Source: Nitrosomonadales bacterium (GTDB lineage: Bacteria > Pseudomonadota > Gammaproteobacteria > Burkholderiales > Gallionellaceae). Taken from it: DNA of 64,000 bases. Below the pieces are notes generated by a model. The model was not told the origin of the DNA. It worked only from the letters and a program-made list of their open reading frames with translations, and searched no databases. Positions 1-8,901 of the stretch are shown in pieces. Position 1 is the stretch's first letter; every line of letters starts with the position of its first letter. The position numbers and the translations under genes were made by a program. The DNA lies in contig JACOUM010000012.1 in the NCBI GenBank assembly GCA_016177795.1, positions 1-64,000 of the forward strand, given 5' to 3'.

Positions 1-166
1 CCGGAGTCAGTAAGGGCAGAGAAGGGCAGCCAACATTGCGAACAGCCTCGAGGGCTCATGACAGACTCGGCTTCAGCCCCTTCTCCTGGCTCGCTGCGAA
101 TATCCTATTCTCTGCGAGTTGGTGCAAGCATAGGATGACAGCCTGGGTGGATAAATCAACGATTCT

Positions 167-1000
167 CTAAGCCAGCAGATTCACCAGTCCATCCAGCCCG
201 ACAAAGTTCAGCGCGTAACTGGCCTGTTCGCGCACCACCGGCTTGGCGTGGTAGGCGATACTGATGCCCGCCCGCGCCATCATCTTCAGATCGTTCGCAC
301 CATCGCCCATGGCGATGACCTGTTCCGGCCTGAGCTCCAGCTCCTCGCGTATTTTCACCAGCCAGTCGGCCTTGCCCTGTGCGTCAAATATCTTGCCCAG
401 CACCCTGCCGGTCAGTTTTCCGTCAATGATTTCCAGCGTATTGGCATGGGCAAAATCGAGTTGCAATCTCGCCTTGATGCGCTCGGTGAAAAACACAAAT
501 CCGCCGGAAACCAGCAGTGTCCTGATACCGTGCTCCTTCAGTCTGGCCAGCATCATTTCGGCGCCGGGATTGAGTTGCAGGCGTTCGTCATAGACCCGTT
601 GCAAGGCACGTTCGTCCAGCCCCTCCAGCAAAGCCACACGGCGGCGCAGGCTCTCGGCAAAGTCGAGTTCGCCGCGCATTGCCGCTTCGGTAATCGCCGC
701 CACCTGCGGCTTGAGCCCCTGCATGTCGGCAATTTCGTCGATGCACTCGATGGCAATCAGCGTGGAATCCATGTCCATCACCAGCAGCCCGAAATCCTTC
801 AGCGAGCGGCCGCGCGGCACGAAGCCATAATCCAGCTGGTGCTCGAAACAATAGGACGCAAGCCCGGGATGCGCCTGCGCATCCGGCAGGCGATAAACAT
901 GCTCGGCAATCTGTTCGCGCTGATTGCTCTGCGCCAGATTGGCAAGATGGTCCAGATGTATGGCAGCGACAGGATGGGTAGCTTGAATGATGAGGTTCAT
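167..1000 (-). CDS. serB: Phosphoserine phosphatase SerB
   Basis: Last step of serine biosynthesis: hydrolyses L-phosphoserine to serine in the cytoplasm. HAD-superfamily motifs are all visible in the 277-residue protein: DMDST (nucleophile Asp76 and acid Asp78), the VSGGF loop near 164-168 with Ser165, a conserved GK-AD lysine near 210, and GDGANDLKM at 232-240 for Mg binding. The open frame extends 21 codons upstream, but that part is basic and unconserved, and family proteins begin near MNLIIQA, so I chose the ATG at 1000. A short N-terminal ACT-like region precedes the HAD core. The gene is divergent from the pentapeptide-repeat gene, with about 150 bp between them. No terminator is evident downstream; bases 1-166 show no gene. 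Confidence 0.95.
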   Translation of the reverse strand: MNLIIQATHPVAAIHLDHLANLAQSNQREQIAEHVYRLPDAQAHPGLASYCFEHQLDYGFVPRGRSLKDFGLLVMDMDSTLIAIECIDEIADMQGLKPQVAAITEAAMRGELDFAESLRRRVALLEGLDERALQRVYDERLQLNPGAEMMLARLKEHGIRTLLVSGGFVFFTERIKARLQLDFAHANTLEIIDGKLTGRVLGKIFDAQGKADWLVKIREELELRPEQVIAMGDGANDLKMMARAGISIAYHAKPVVREQASYALNFVGLDGLVNLLA

Positions 1001-1153
1001 GGATTTAATCAGGGATGCAAAAATAATCGGACGCCGTTCCGGCTGGCGGTGATTATCCGTCATTTTGCGCGAGTTTTCCCGCTCGACAAAAAGATTAAAA
1101 CGGATAGAGGCGGTAAACTACTGCAAATTGTTTAAATGTGTGAGGAAAATTCC

Positions 1154-1768
1154 GTGAAAATTCTTGCAAGCTGCTTCGTCGTCATCGCCGCACTGCTGCC
1201 TGTTTCCACGGCAGAGGCGCGGCAAACCATCAACGGTTGCGAGATCAAAAGAAGAACCAGTTGCCCCGGCGTCAATCTTTCCGGCATGGACCTGACCAGG
1301 TCGAATCTGTCGAATGCCAACCTGTCGGGCGCCGACCTGTCCGGCGCCAACCTGAGCGGCGACAGGATCACCGAAGCCAATCTGACCAAGGCAAATTTAT
1401 CCGGCGCCAACCTCTCGGGAACCATTCTGTCAATCAGCTACATGAACAACGTGAACATGTCGCGCGCCGATCTCAGCAAGGCCGACCTGTCGCAAAGCAC
1501 CCTGCCGGACGCCAATCTCAGGGAAGCCAATCTTGTCGGCGCAAATTTATCGCTGACCAATCTCAAGGGTGCCGACCTGACCGATGCGACCGCAACGGGT
1601 GCAGTATTCATCATGGCCAATCTGGTCAACGCCAACCTGACCCGCGCCGACCTGACCGAGGCCACGCTGGTCGGCGCCGATATGCGCAACGCCATTCTGG
1701 AGGGCACAAAATTTTGCCGGACCACCATGCCGGACAGAAGCATCAATAACAGCAACTGCCCGAAATAA
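1154..1768 (+). CDS. Secreted pentapeptide-repeat protein
   Basis: A 204-residue protein with a Sec signal peptide (basic start, hydrophobic ILASCFVVIAALLP, cleavage after AEA) followed by about 26 tandem pentapeptide repeats of the A(D/N)LSx type from about residue 40 to 190. Such repeats fold as a right-handed quadrilateral beta-helix. The function of secreted versions is mostly unknown; Qnr-like DNA mimicry is unlikely for an exported protein. Four cysteines (two before, two after the helix) could form disulfides, consistent with the periplasm. I chose GTG at 1154 because GAGGA lies seven bases upstream; an ATG at 1136 is also in frame. It appears to be a single-gene unit ending at a strong terminator. 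Confidence 0.8.
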   Translation: MKILASCFVVIAALLPVSTAEARQTINGCEIKRRTSCPGVNLSGMDLTRSNLSNANLSGADLSGANLSGDRITEANLTKANLSGANLSGTILSISYMNNVNMSRADLSKADLSQSTLPDANLREANLVGANLSLTNLKGADLTDATATGAVFIMANLVNANLTRADLTEATLVGADMRNAILEGTKFCRTTMPDRSINNSNCPK

Positions 1769-1870
1769 CTATTCCTGCTCCAGCAAGGCCGGCCGGAATG
1801 GTACAGCGAACCTGATTTGCTTTGCCATGCCGGACTCGCGCCGGCATCCGGCATTTATCTCGCCCCAATA

Positions 1871-1903
1871 AACCAACCCCGCCGAATGGCGGGGTTGGTT
1901 TTT
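1871..1903. terminator. Bidirectional intrinsic terminator
   Basis: A perfect 13-bp stem (AACCAACCCCGCC / GGCGGGGTTGGTT) closes on a GAAT loop and is followed by T residues on the plus strand. It sits between two convergent genes (pentapeptide-repeat gene and FecR gene) and probably serves both. Confidence 0.85.
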
Positions 1904-1936
1904 GCAAGCAACTCTCAGAGCGGGCAAGAAACCGGC

Positions 1937-3808
1937 TTATATCGGCGGTGTGCCTGACACCTGATACACCTGCACCGATGAGGTGCGTTCCCCTGTCTGC
2001 TCTAGACCTCCAACCGGTGTAGGCCTGGTCGATATGCCGGCCGCCAAGCCCTGCGCATTGGCACCGAACAGCATCGGCGATACTGTAGCAGTAACGGAAC
2101 CAGGGCAAGCCCCCCCTGTACAACCCGCATTGGCAGTAATCTGACTAATAGACGTCGTGGTGCCGACATCGGTCCAGCCAGCATTGCTGGAATTATAAGG
2201 CAGTTGCGAAATAGTAACTGGCACGGGAGCGATAGTGCCAAAGCTCAGGCTGTAACTGCTACCAGAAGGCATGTTCCATGCCGCACCGGTAAGACTAATA
2301 GCTGCCCCGCCCGGATTGAAGGTGATTCCAACCGTGCCACCGTTGGTGATCGTGCCTACATTACCGTTCTGGTCAGTGGGATTGGTGCCGCCCACCCAGG
2401 TATAGGAATACGTACCGGTGGTCGGCAGTGCCGCAAGATTCACCAGGTCGCCGGTCGCCCAATGTTCATAATTGGTCTCGCTGTAGGCCTGCCCTGCAAA
2501 GGTGCCGGTCAGCACCGTGCCACTGGTGGTCATCATATAGCGCCCCCAACTGAGGTTGCCTGCTGCCGCATTCAACCCCACATTCGTGGAAACAGTCTTG
2601 GTCCAAGTGAAACTCGCCGTTCCGTCTAAGATACCGGTGCAATTAGTAAAGCAATTCGAACCGCTGAAATCGTAATAGCCCCAAGTTCCGCTACGGCTAT
2701 AGGCATTAGTAAAGAAAGTTAGTGGCGTTCCCAGATTAACCACAATCTCCGCGAACATCATCTTGTTGGAATCGGGCTGCTGCAGCAGAGCAGCATTCAG
2801 AACGGTGAGTGTGCCTTGATCGACTCCGGCATCACTGTAACCGAATCCCCAAGGGCTTCCGCTGTAAACCACCCCGCCGATTTTATAGGGTTTATTGCTG
2901 ATTCCTGTCCAAGCGCTGACCCAGGCAAACTGATAGGGATAGGACTGGCCGCCGCCGATCAAGCCACCGGACACGTTGGTCTGCACCGCACCTTGCTGTG
3001 CTGGCACGAATTGCGTGTCCGCCGCGATTTGAACTGAAGCGGATGTCGCCCCAGTGGGCTGGGTGGTCACTGCCGTGCTGGCCTGCTGCCTGGTGTCGGC
3101 GGTTTCACTGCCCTCGCCGGCGACGACCGTGCCTGCGGGAGGCTTGCCCTCTTTGCTCTTTGCCTGTCCTTCCAGCTGGTCGCGCAGGAACGATGGCGGT
3201 GCCAGCAACGGTTTTGGCAGTGCATTTGCACTGGGCACATGGAAGAATTCGTTCTTGCCGAATTCTTTCTCGCCGGCCTGGTTGGTCACCGCGATGCGCC
3301 CGTCCGTCACCCCGCCAAACAGGCCATCCTCGGCCTGGCTGCCGTCCTTGTTGAAGCAGTCGCCGGCACACTGCGCCAGCACAAAGTGTGTGCCGCGAAT
3401 CCCGATCGTGGCGGTGGCCGCCTTGACGGCATAGTTGTCCCGGTTGTAACGTCCAATCAGGCCGGTGATAGCGCGCATCCCGCCTTTCACCAGACTGAAA
3501 AACGACTTGCCAATGTTGGTCTTTTCCTCGAACCTGTAGTCGTCAATGCGGAATTCCGAATTGGAACGCAATGCGGTAATGCCCTCGTCGGTAAAACGCA
3601 CCTGCATGTTGCTGGCCTCGCCCACGCGCAGGGTGTCTCCGGTTTGCACTTCGGCGCCACGGGTCAATTTGACCACGGCGCCGTTCCTGAGCGCGCTCGT
3701 ATCGCCCACCGCGACAAGCACTCTGCCGACCGGTTCGGCATGCACAACAGAACCACCAAATGCCAGCAGCAAAGTTGCAGAGATGATAGATAGTCCAATA
3801 TTTTTCAT
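1937..3808 (-). CDS. Secreted FecR-domain protein, putative Slam-type cargo (locus 1)
   Basis: 623 residues. Signal peptide 1-24 (MKNIGLSII...VVHA) has no lipobox cysteine, so the protein is released or cell-surface rather than lipidated at the inner membrane. Residues about 30-150 are a FecR domain with the motif block FFSLVKGGMRAITG then ATIGIRGT, which is shared almost word for word with the second locus at 31379-32842. There is no N-terminal sigma-regulator helix bundle or transmembrane anchor, so this is not a classical FecR anti-sigma factor. A Thr/Gln/Gly-rich linker (about 240-290) precedes a long Gly/Ser/Thr/Tyr-rich beta-type region. The C-terminus carries paired cysteines (CTGGAC) and a LFGANAQGLAAG motif resembling the small barrel of TbpB-like proteins. 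Thirteen bases separate it from the upstream Slam-like gene. Start chosen by the signal peptide; the open frame extends 57 codons upstream without signal-like character. Confidence 0.75.
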   Translation of the reverse strand: MKNIGLSIISATLLLAFGGSVVHAEPVGRVLVAVGDTSALRNGAVVKLTRGAEVQTGDTLRVGEASNMQVRFTDEGITALRSNSEFRIDDYRFEEKTNIGKSFFSLVKGGMRAITGLIGRYNRDNYAVKAATATIGIRGTHFVLAQCAGDCFNKDGSQAEDGLFGGVTDGRIAVTNQAGEKEFGKNEFFHVPSANALPKPLLAPPSFLRDQLEGQAKSKEGKPPAGTVVAGEGSETADTRQQASTAVTTQPTGATSASVQIAADTQFVPAQQGAVQTNVSGGLIGGGQSYPYQFAWVSAWTGISNKPYKIGGVVYSGSPWGFGYSDAGVDQGTLTVLNAALLQQPDSNKMMFAEIVVNLGTPLTFFTNAYSRSGTWGYYDFSGSNCFTNCTGILDGTASFTWTKTVSTNVGLNAAAGNLSWGRYMMTTSGTVLTGTFAGQAYSETNYEHWATGDLVNLAALPTTGTYSYTWVGGTNPTDQNGNVGTITNGGTVGITFNPGGAAISLTGAAWNMPSGSSYSLSFGTIAPVPVTISQLPYNSSNAGWTDVGTTTSISQITANAGCTGGACPGSVTATVSPMLFGANAQGLAAGISTRPTPVGGLEQTGERTSSVQVYQVSGTPPI

Positions 3809-3821
3809 GTCACACCCCATT

Positions 3822-5195
3822 TTAAAGTTCGTAACGTGCCTTGACTGAAACCACTTCGCGTCCGTAGCGGAACAGGCCGATGTTGGAGCCCTGATCCAGT
3901 ATCTGCGCCTCGGCGCGAACGCTGAACTGCTTGGTGTAAAAATAGGACACCGACCCGTCCAGCCCCCAGGAGGTGTCATGCCGCCTCTCGCTGCCCGCCG
4001 TAAAGATATCCCGATACTTGTTTTCCTGGTAGCCGATGCCCGCGCTCACCCCCCAACGCTCGGCGGGGGTCATCGCGAACGAAACGCGCGCACCGTAGAT
4101 GTCGCGCGACAAATCGGCGCGGTTACGCTGGTTGCTTTCCTCGCCATAATTCCCGGAAACGGTGATGACGGGCTGATAAGGCATCGCGAGCGCATGCGCC
4201 CATGCGCCGGAAATGCCGATGAAGTCCGAGTTGCGATCTGTTAACACACTCAACACAGGGCCACCTGCCTTGTCCTTGGTCAGGTAAATATTCATGTCGT
4301 CGTAGTCGAACCGTGCCAGCTGCGCCCCCAGGGTGAGGCGATTGAATTGGTCAAGCTGGTGGTTCCATTCCCCGTTCAGCCCATAGCTCAGCAGGTAACT
4401 CTGATTGTCCACCCAGCTCTGGGAAAGAAAAGCGCCGCCCTTGTACAGATTTCTCTCCTTGAGGTAGGAAACTCCTCCGGTAGCGCCCAGGCTGTGCTGA
4501 TCGAACACATCGTTATTACTGCCCAGATGCCGCCGCGCATCGACCCCGCCTGCGCCATACAGAGAGACACCCGGCGAAACGGGATAGGTACCCTGCACCC
4601 CGGCGCTCGCCGTCAGGAAAGTATCCTGCTCACGGGCGGAGATGGAATTGGACGAAACGGCCGGGAGCGTGCCGAGTCCCGGTATTTGCGGGGTGGCTCC
4701 GCTGCTCAGGCCGGCGTTGATGTTTGTATCCACGCCCAGACTCGCTTCCACGTAAGCTTTCGCGGTTGGCTGGTAGCGTGATTCACGGGTACGGATAGCG
4801 TCCAGATAGCGCTCGATCGCGATCTTCTGGTTGCCTGTGCTGTTCGGCAACAAGGTTTCGAATTCATCGCGGGCACGCTGATCCTCACCGAGGATGAAGT
4901 AGCCGCGCGCCAGTTGGAAGCGCGCATCGCCATTGTCAGGAAATGACAGGATGTATCGCTCCAAAGCCAATACCCCTTCCCCGGGATGCCCTGCGTCAAT
5001 GGCCGCAATGCCGTAGAAAAAATCGAAGGCCGGATCGCCCAGCAGCTCCGGGGATACTCGCCCGAGCTGGTATGCTTCCTGAGCCTTATTTTGCTCCAGC
5101 AAAGAGCGTATCTCGTCCGCCGGTGCCGCCCATACCGCTGAATGGAACAGCAGCAGGTTGACGACAACGGCCGAAATTAAAGAACGACGAATCAT
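3822..5195 (-). CDS. TPR plus beta-barrel outer-membrane protein, Slam-like (locus 1)
   Basis: 457 residues. Sec signal peptide (MIRRSLISAVVVNLLLF...VWA), then TPR-type helices from about 25 to 150 (repeat pattern AxQLGxxxP..AFDFFYGIAAIDAGxPGEG...), then the junction AYVEASLGVDTNINAG and about 300 residues of alternating amphipathic strands ending KARYEL. The TPR domain followed by a C-terminal barrel that opens with a G-x-D-(S/T)-N-(V/I)-N motif is the architecture of surface lipoprotein assembly modulators (Slam, DUF560). Known Slams move TbpB-like lipoproteins or soluble haemophore cargo across the outer membrane. The downstream FecR protein is the obvious candidate cargo. ATG at 5195 has AGGGAG upstream. 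The Slam assignment is from recognition of architecture, not alignment. Confidence 0.7.
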   Translation of the reverse strand: MIRRSLISAVVVNLLLFHSAVWAAPADEIRSLLEQNKAQEAYQLGRVSPELLGDPAFDFFYGIAAIDAGHPGEGVLALERYILSFPDNGDARFQLARGYFILGEDQRARDEFETLLPNSTGNQKIAIERYLDAIRTRESRYQPTAKAYVEASLGVDTNINAGLSSGATPQIPGLGTLPAVSSNSISAREQDTFLTASAGVQGTYPVSPGVSLYGAGGVDARRHLGSNNDVFDQHSLGATGGVSYLKERNLYKGGAFLSQSWVDNQSYLLSYGLNGEWNHQLDQFNRLTLGAQLARFDYDDMNIYLTKDKAGGPVLSVLTDRNSDFIGISGAWAHALAMPYQPVITVSGNYGEESNQRNRADLSRDIYGARVSFAMTPAERWGVSAGIGYQENKYRDIFTAGSERRHDTSWGLDGSVSYFYTKQFSVRAEAQILDQGSNIGLFRYGREVVSVKARYEL

Positions 5196-5233
5196 TATTT
5201 TTCTCCCTGATTGTTTTAACCCTGACTGATGGC

Positions 5234-5263
5234 AGTATCTCCCCATACCCGCAGTTCGGTCAA
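5234..5263 (-). promoter_or_regulatory. Candidate sigma70 promoter for Slam-like/FecR locus 1
   Basis: Reading the minus strand: -35 TTGACC (5258-5263), 18-bp spacer, -10 GATACT (5234-5239), placing a start site roughly 30 bases before the ATG at 5195. Matches to consensus are 5/6 and 4/6. Confidence 0.5.
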
Positions 5264-5287
5264 TAAGCCAGAAGGCCTATTTTCCGG

Positions 5288-5962
5288 CTATATCAACCCT
5301 TTTTCCGCAAACGACAACACTTGGCCTACCGCCACCACGAAGTGATCCAGCACGCGTACATCCACCAGTCCGAGCGCCTGTTTCAGGGCGTTGGTCAGAT
5401 GCTGGTCGGCCTGGCTCGGTTCGGCGACACCGGAGGGATGGTTGTGCGCGAGAATCACGGCGGCGGCGTTGTGCGCCAGGGCGCGCTTGACCACTTCGCG
5501 CGGGTACACGCTGGTCTGGCTGAGCGTGCCGTGAAACAATTCTTCCGAGGCGATTACGCGATGCTGGGTGTCGAGAAACAGCGCCAGAAAAACTTCCTGC
5601 TGCCGCCCGCCGAGCAATAGCCGCAAATAATCGCGCACCGCGCGCGGCGAGTTGAACGCATCGCCATGCTGCAATTCTTCCTGCAAGGCGCGCCGCGACA
5701 TCTCCAGCACGGCTTGCAGTTGCACGTATTTCGCCTGCCCCATGCCGTGCGTTTCGCAAAAATTCGCCTCGCCGGCGGCAAACAGTTGGGTGAGGCTACC
5801 GAATTTGCCAATCAGCTCGCGCGCCAGATCCACCGCACTCTTGCCGGTCACACCGGTGCGCAGAAAGATCGCCAGCAACTCGGCATCGGATAACGATGAA
5901 GCACCGCGCAGGAGGAGCTTCTCTCTGGGACGTTCTCCGGCGGGCCAGTCAGTGATACTCAT
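5288..5962 (-). CDS. radC: RadC family JAB-domain protein
   Basis: 224 residues. An N-terminal helix-hairpin-helix-like region ([16 protein letters not shown]) is followed by an MPN/JAB domain with the metal motif HNHPSG and the downstream Asp of SQADQH. The family is conserved, but its original DNA-repair role has been withdrawn. AGGAG seven bases upstream supports the ATG at 5962. The start codon overlaps the TGA of a short upstream ORF (5959-6087) that begins with a near copy of the RadC N-terminus. It runs away from coaBC, whose promoter must lie in or near that upstream ORF. Confidence 0.93.
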   Translation of the reverse strand: MSITDWPAGERPREKLLLRGASSLSDAELLAIFLRTGVTGKSAVDLARELIGKFGSLTQLFAAGEANFCETHGMGQAKYVQLQAVLEMSRRALQEELQHGDAFNSPRAVRDYLRLLLGGRQQEVFLALFLDTQHRVIASEELFHGTLSQTSVYPREVVKRALAHNAAAVILAHNHPSGVAEPSQADQHLTNALKQALGLVDVRVLDHFVVAVGQVLSFAEKGLI

Positions 5963-6087
5963 GCTTGATTCTCCTGTGGCAGCTTTTGGCTTCGGCATAA
6001 CCTGAAGGTTAGCCTTCGCCGCAACAAGCCGCTTCGCGGCGTGTTGTCTCTGGGGCGCTCGAATTCAGGCCAGTCGGTGATTGCCAT
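5959..6087 (-). CDS. 42-codon leader ORF duplicating the radC start
   Basis: ATG at 6087 with GGGAGG six bases upstream opens a 42-residue frame whose first residues [14 protein letters not shown] closely match the RadC N-terminus [14 protein letters not shown]. Its TGA overlaps the ATG of radC (ATGA), in a different frame. Between the duplicated segments lies a stem CAACAAGCCGC-TTC-GCGGCGTGTTG. The arrangement suggests a partial tandem duplication of the radC 5' end, now either a relic or a translationally coupled leader. No function can be assigned to the peptide. Confidence 0.45.
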   Translation of the reverse strand: MAITDWPEFERPRDNTPRSGLLRRRLTFRLCRSQKLPQENQA

Positions 6088-6137
6088 AACAGCCTCCCAG
6101 CCCGGACGGGCGGTTTCTTGATAAGATGCGCGGCATT

Positions 6138-7331
6138 ATGGAACAACAATCGGCAAAACGCATCCTGCTCGGCATCACCGGCGGCATCGCGGCCTACAAG
6201 GCGGCGGAGTTGCTGCGCCTGCTGATGAAACAGGGTATGGAGGTGCAGGTCGCGATGACCGAGGCGGCTTGCCAATTCATCACGCCGACCACGATGCAGG
6301 GATTATCCGGCAAACCGGTTCTTACCTCGCAATGGAACGACACCGGCAATGGCATGGCGCATATCAACCCGAGCCGCGCTGCCGATGCGATTGTAATCGC
6401 ACCCGCGACCGCCGATTTTATCGCCAGGCTGGCGCATGGTCTGGCGAATGACCTGCTTTCTTCGCTATGCCTGGCACGCAATTGCCCGCTGCTGGTCGCG
6501 CCGGCGATGAACCGCGAGATGTGGCAAAACGCGGCGACGCAGCGCAACATCGCACAACTGCTTGCCGATGGCGTGCAGGTGCTTGGACCGGACTGCGGCG
6601 TGCAAGCCTGCGGCGAGCAAGGCATGGGACGGATGCTGGAGGCGGAGCGATTGGCGCAGGACATTGCGGCATTTTTTCAGCCCAGGCAACTCCCCGGCAA
6701 GAGAATTCTGATTACCGCCGGGCCGACTTACGAGGCGATCGATGCGGTGCGCGGCATCACCAACCGCAGTTCCGGCAAGATGGGCTATGCCGTTGCGCAG
6801 GCCGCGCTGGAACAGGGCGCGGAGGTGGTGCTGGTGTCTGGTCCGGTAGCACTCGCCAAACCGCCGGGGGTGCAAGGCGTGGATGTGGTGAGCGCCGCGC
6901 AGATGTTCGAGGCGGTGCAGCAACATGTTGGCGATTGCGATATTTTCATCGGCGTGGCGGCGGTGGCGGATTACCGCGTCGCGCAGCCGAGCGAACAGAA
7001 AATCAAGAAAAGCGCGGGTTCGCTCACGCTGGAACTTGTGCCCAATCCGGATATTCTGGCGCATGTCGCCAGCCTGCCGCATCCGCCGTTCTGCGTGGGC
7101 TTTGCCGCCGAAAGCGAGAATCTCGCGGAATATGCCGAGCAAAAACGCCGCGCGAAGAAGCTGCCGCTGCTGGTGGGCAATCTCGCGCAACAGGCCATCG
7201 GCAACGACGACAACGAACTGGTCTTGTTTGACGACAGCGGCAGCCACATCCTGCCGCGTGCCGATAAATTCACGCTGGCGCGTCAATTGATGCAGCACAT
7301 TGCACTTCGTTACAAAGGAGCAGGCAAATGA
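6138..7331 (+). CDS. coaBC: Bifunctional phosphopantothenoylcysteine decarboxylase/synthase CoaBC
   Basis: Coenzyme A biosynthesis: joins cysteine to 4'-phosphopantothenate (CoaB, CTP-dependent) and decarboxylates the product (CoaC, FMN). The N-terminal flavoprotein half shows [10 protein letters not shown], the active-site His of [15 protein letters not shown] and the substrate-clamp Cys in [10 protein letters not shown]. The C-terminal half begins [13 protein letters not shown] and contains [15 protein letters not shown] at 6138 matches family N-termini; an in-frame ATG at 6126 is possible, and neither has a strong ribosome-binding site. The last codons overlap dut (ATGA), so the two are translationally coupled. 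The coaBC-dut order is standard in proteobacteria. Confidence 0.95.
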   Translation: MEQQSAKRILLGITGGIAAYKAAELLRLLMKQGMEVQVAMTEAACQFITPTTMQGLSGKPVLTSQWNDTGNGMAHINPSRAADAIVIAPATADFIARLAHGLANDLLSSLCLARNCPLLVAPAMNREMWQNAATQRNIAQLLADGVQVLGPDCGVQACGEQGMGRMLEAERLAQDIAAFFQPRQLPGKRILITAGPTYEAIDAVRGITNRSSGKMGYAVAQAALEQGAEVVLVSGPVALAKPPGVQGVDVVSAAQMFEAVQQHVGDCDIFIGVAAVADYRVAQPSEQKIKKSAGSLTLELVPNPDILAHVASLPHPPFCVGFAAESENLAEYAEQKRRAKKLPLLVGNLAQQAIGNDDNELVLFDDSGSHILPRADKFTLARQLMQHIALRYKGAGK

Positions 7332-7783
7332 AACATATTTCTGTCGATGTCAGGATTCTCGACCACCGTTTGCATGACAGCATGCCCGGCTATGCGACTG
7401 CCGGTTCGGCCGGAATCGATTTGCGCGCATGCATCGATCACAACATGGTGATCCAGCCCAAGCAGTGCGAACTCATCCCCAGCGGCATCGCCATCCATCT
7501 TGCCAACCCCGGCTATGCAGCGATGATTCTGCCGCGCTCGGGACTGGGGCATAAGCACGGCATTGTGCTGGGCAATCTGGTCGGGTTGATTGACTCCGAT
7601 TACCAGGGGCAGATTTTTGTTTCGCTGTGGAACCGCAGCCAGATTCCCTTCACGCTGATGCCGATGGAACGCATGGCACAGCTGGTGATCGTGCCGGTGA
7701 TGCAGGCAAAATTCAATATCGTGGAAGAATTTCCGCTGAGCGAGCGCGGCAGCGGGGGATTCGGCAGCACCGGCAAGCATTAA
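7328..7783 (+). CDS. dut: Deoxyuridine 5'-triphosphate nucleotidohydrolase
   Basis: Hydrolyses dUTP to dUMP and PPi, preventing uracil incorporation and feeding dTMP synthesis. All five trimeric dUTPase motifs are present in 151 residues: [10 protein letters not shown] (1), [11 protein letters not shown] (2), GLIDSDYQG (3, catalytic Asp), ERMAQLVI (4) and the C-terminal [10 protein letters not shown] (5). The start overlaps the coaBC stop, with AAAGGAG just upstream. A terminator follows immediately. Confidence 0.96.
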   Translation: MKHISVDVRILDHRLHDSMPGYATAGSAGIDLRACIDHNMVIQPKQCELIPSGIAIHLANPGYAAMILPRSGLGHKHGIVLGNLVGLIDSDYQGQIFVSLWNRSQIPFTLMPMERMAQLVIVPVMQAKFNIVEEFPLSERGSGGFGSTGKH

Positions 7784-7810
7784 AAAAGCCCGGCCGAAGC
7801 GGGCTTTTTT
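7783..7810. terminator. Bidirectional intrinsic terminator after dut
   Basis: AAAAAAGCCCG / CGGGCTTTTTT stem with a 7-base loop. It has U tracts in both directions and lies between the convergent dut and PEGA-lipoprotein genes. Confidence 0.9.
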
Positions 7811-7823
7811 ACACAGTGCAAAA

Positions 7824-8852
7824 TCAGCGTTCCAGGTTCAATTCCATTTCGGTGTTATCGCCTTTGCGCACCGATACCTTTTCGGTGACCATCCTGTAGC
7901 CTTCCAGTTTCACGCTGATGGCGTGTACGCCAGGCTCCATTTCCAGGCGCAACGGGGACAGGCCGTAATACACGCCATCCAGATACACCTTGGCGCGTGA
8001 CGGGCTGGTATTCACCAGCAACAGTCCTGTGGTATCGCTGGCACGCGGCATATAGGCAGGCGGCGGAACCGGCTGCATGCCGTGGCTCGGCATCATGGTT
8101 GCCGGGGTTGCCGGCGCAGGCTTGGCGGCAGTGGGCGCGACATACACCGTCACGCCGGGAATCGGCTTGGTACCTGCTGTCAGGTTGAACAATTCCGGCT
8201 GTGATACCATCAACGACGCGCTGACCGCTTCTACGGTCTTGTTGCTGGCAACGCGCAATTCCTTGTTCAGATAATCGACTATATCCTCTTTGTTATTGCC
8301 GGAAACTCCGGCGAAGCGATCGTGCTTTTCGGTTACCAGGCCCGACCACACCACCTTGCCGGTAGCCAGATCTTTCAGCGTAGTCTCGATCGCGATGTTT
8401 ATTTCGTCGCGTTCCCTGACATTCAGAGTCAAATCCTTGATGGCCCCGAACACTTCAAACAGGGCGTTGCTGGCGCTGCTGCCTTCCAGTACCTGGTAGC
8501 CTTCTGTGTCAAAGCGTGTTTTGATGGCCGTTGTGACAATGTTCGCGATCTCCTGGTCGAGCAGCAACTCCTTGCCATCCACGCCGCGAACGCGCTGCGT
8601 GGTTATTCCCAGCAAACGAGGATTGCTGTGCTTGCGCTGGTCGACATACTTGTTGACGCGCAACGTCGCAGCATACTTGAGGGTGGTCCCGGTGCTGCTG
8701 CCAGTCGTCTTTTTTCCGGTAGCGGTGCTGAGTGCACTGTCGCCGCCATTAAACCAGCCGTTGACGGAATCCTTGGCATTCTTGACACTGGAACACCCGG
8801 CAACGGCAGACAACAGCATAACCAGCGCAACGCGCCGCAACAATGAATTCAT
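7824..8852 (-). CDS. PEGA-domain lipoprotein
   Basis: 342 residues. Lipoprotein signal with lipobox AVAGC (Cys21) after the hydrophobic run ALVMLLS. The middle (about 60-230) resembles a CsgG/curli-type alpha-beta domain: a hydrophobic beta segment, FDTEGYQVLEGSS, then LATGKVVWSGLV. A proline/alanine linker leads to a C-terminal PEGA domain (about 275-340: NTSPSRAKVYLDGVYYG, then LEGYRMVTEKV). PEGA domains are common on envelope-surface proteins. GAGGTG upstream supports ATG at 8852; the frame extends 53 codons further into a tandem repeat. It lies downstream of the CBS gene in the same orientation and may be co-transcribed. The role is unknown beyond envelope location. Confidence 0.75.
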   Translation of the reverse strand: MNSLLRRVALVMLLSAVAGCSSVKNAKDSVNGWFNGGDSALSTATGKKTTGSSTGTTLKYAATLRVNKYVDQRKHSNPRLLGITTQRVRGVDGKELLLDQEIANIVTTAIKTRFDTEGYQVLEGSSASNALFEVFGAIKDLTLNVRERDEINIAIETTLKDLATGKVVWSGLVTEKHDRFAGVSGNNKEDIVDYLNKELRVASNKTVEAVSASLMVSQPELFNLTAGTKPIPGVTVYVAPTAAKPAPATPATMMPSHGMQPVPPPAYMPRASDTTGLLLVNTSPSRAKVYLDGVYYGLSPLRLEMEPGVHAISVKLEGYRMVTEKVSVRKGDNTEMELNLER

Positions 8853-8865
8853 GAACTTCACCTCA

Positions 8866-8901
8866 GGATTTTTCAAGCGTATCGGATTTTTCAAACGTAT
8901 C
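8866..8901. repeat. Tandem 18-bp direct duplication
   Basis: GGATTTTTCAAGCGTATC at 8866-8883 is repeated with one substitution at 8884-8901. The second copy touches the stop codon of the CBS gene, so the duplication lengthens the spacer to the lipoprotein gene. Confidence 0.8.

Noticed and set aside
1-166. Gene or RNA at the left edge
   Set aside because: Only weak stems (such as CTCGC/GCGAG) and no coding frame; nothing I can support.
1801-1880. Possible short gene between the pentapeptide gene and its terminator
   Set aside because: No ribosome-binding site or coding character; the region is best read as the 3' untranslated end.
1937-3808. Classical FecR anti-sigma/transducer with a FecI-type sigma factor
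   Set aside because: No sigma-factor gene nearby, no inner-membrane helix, and the protein has a cleavable signal peptide.
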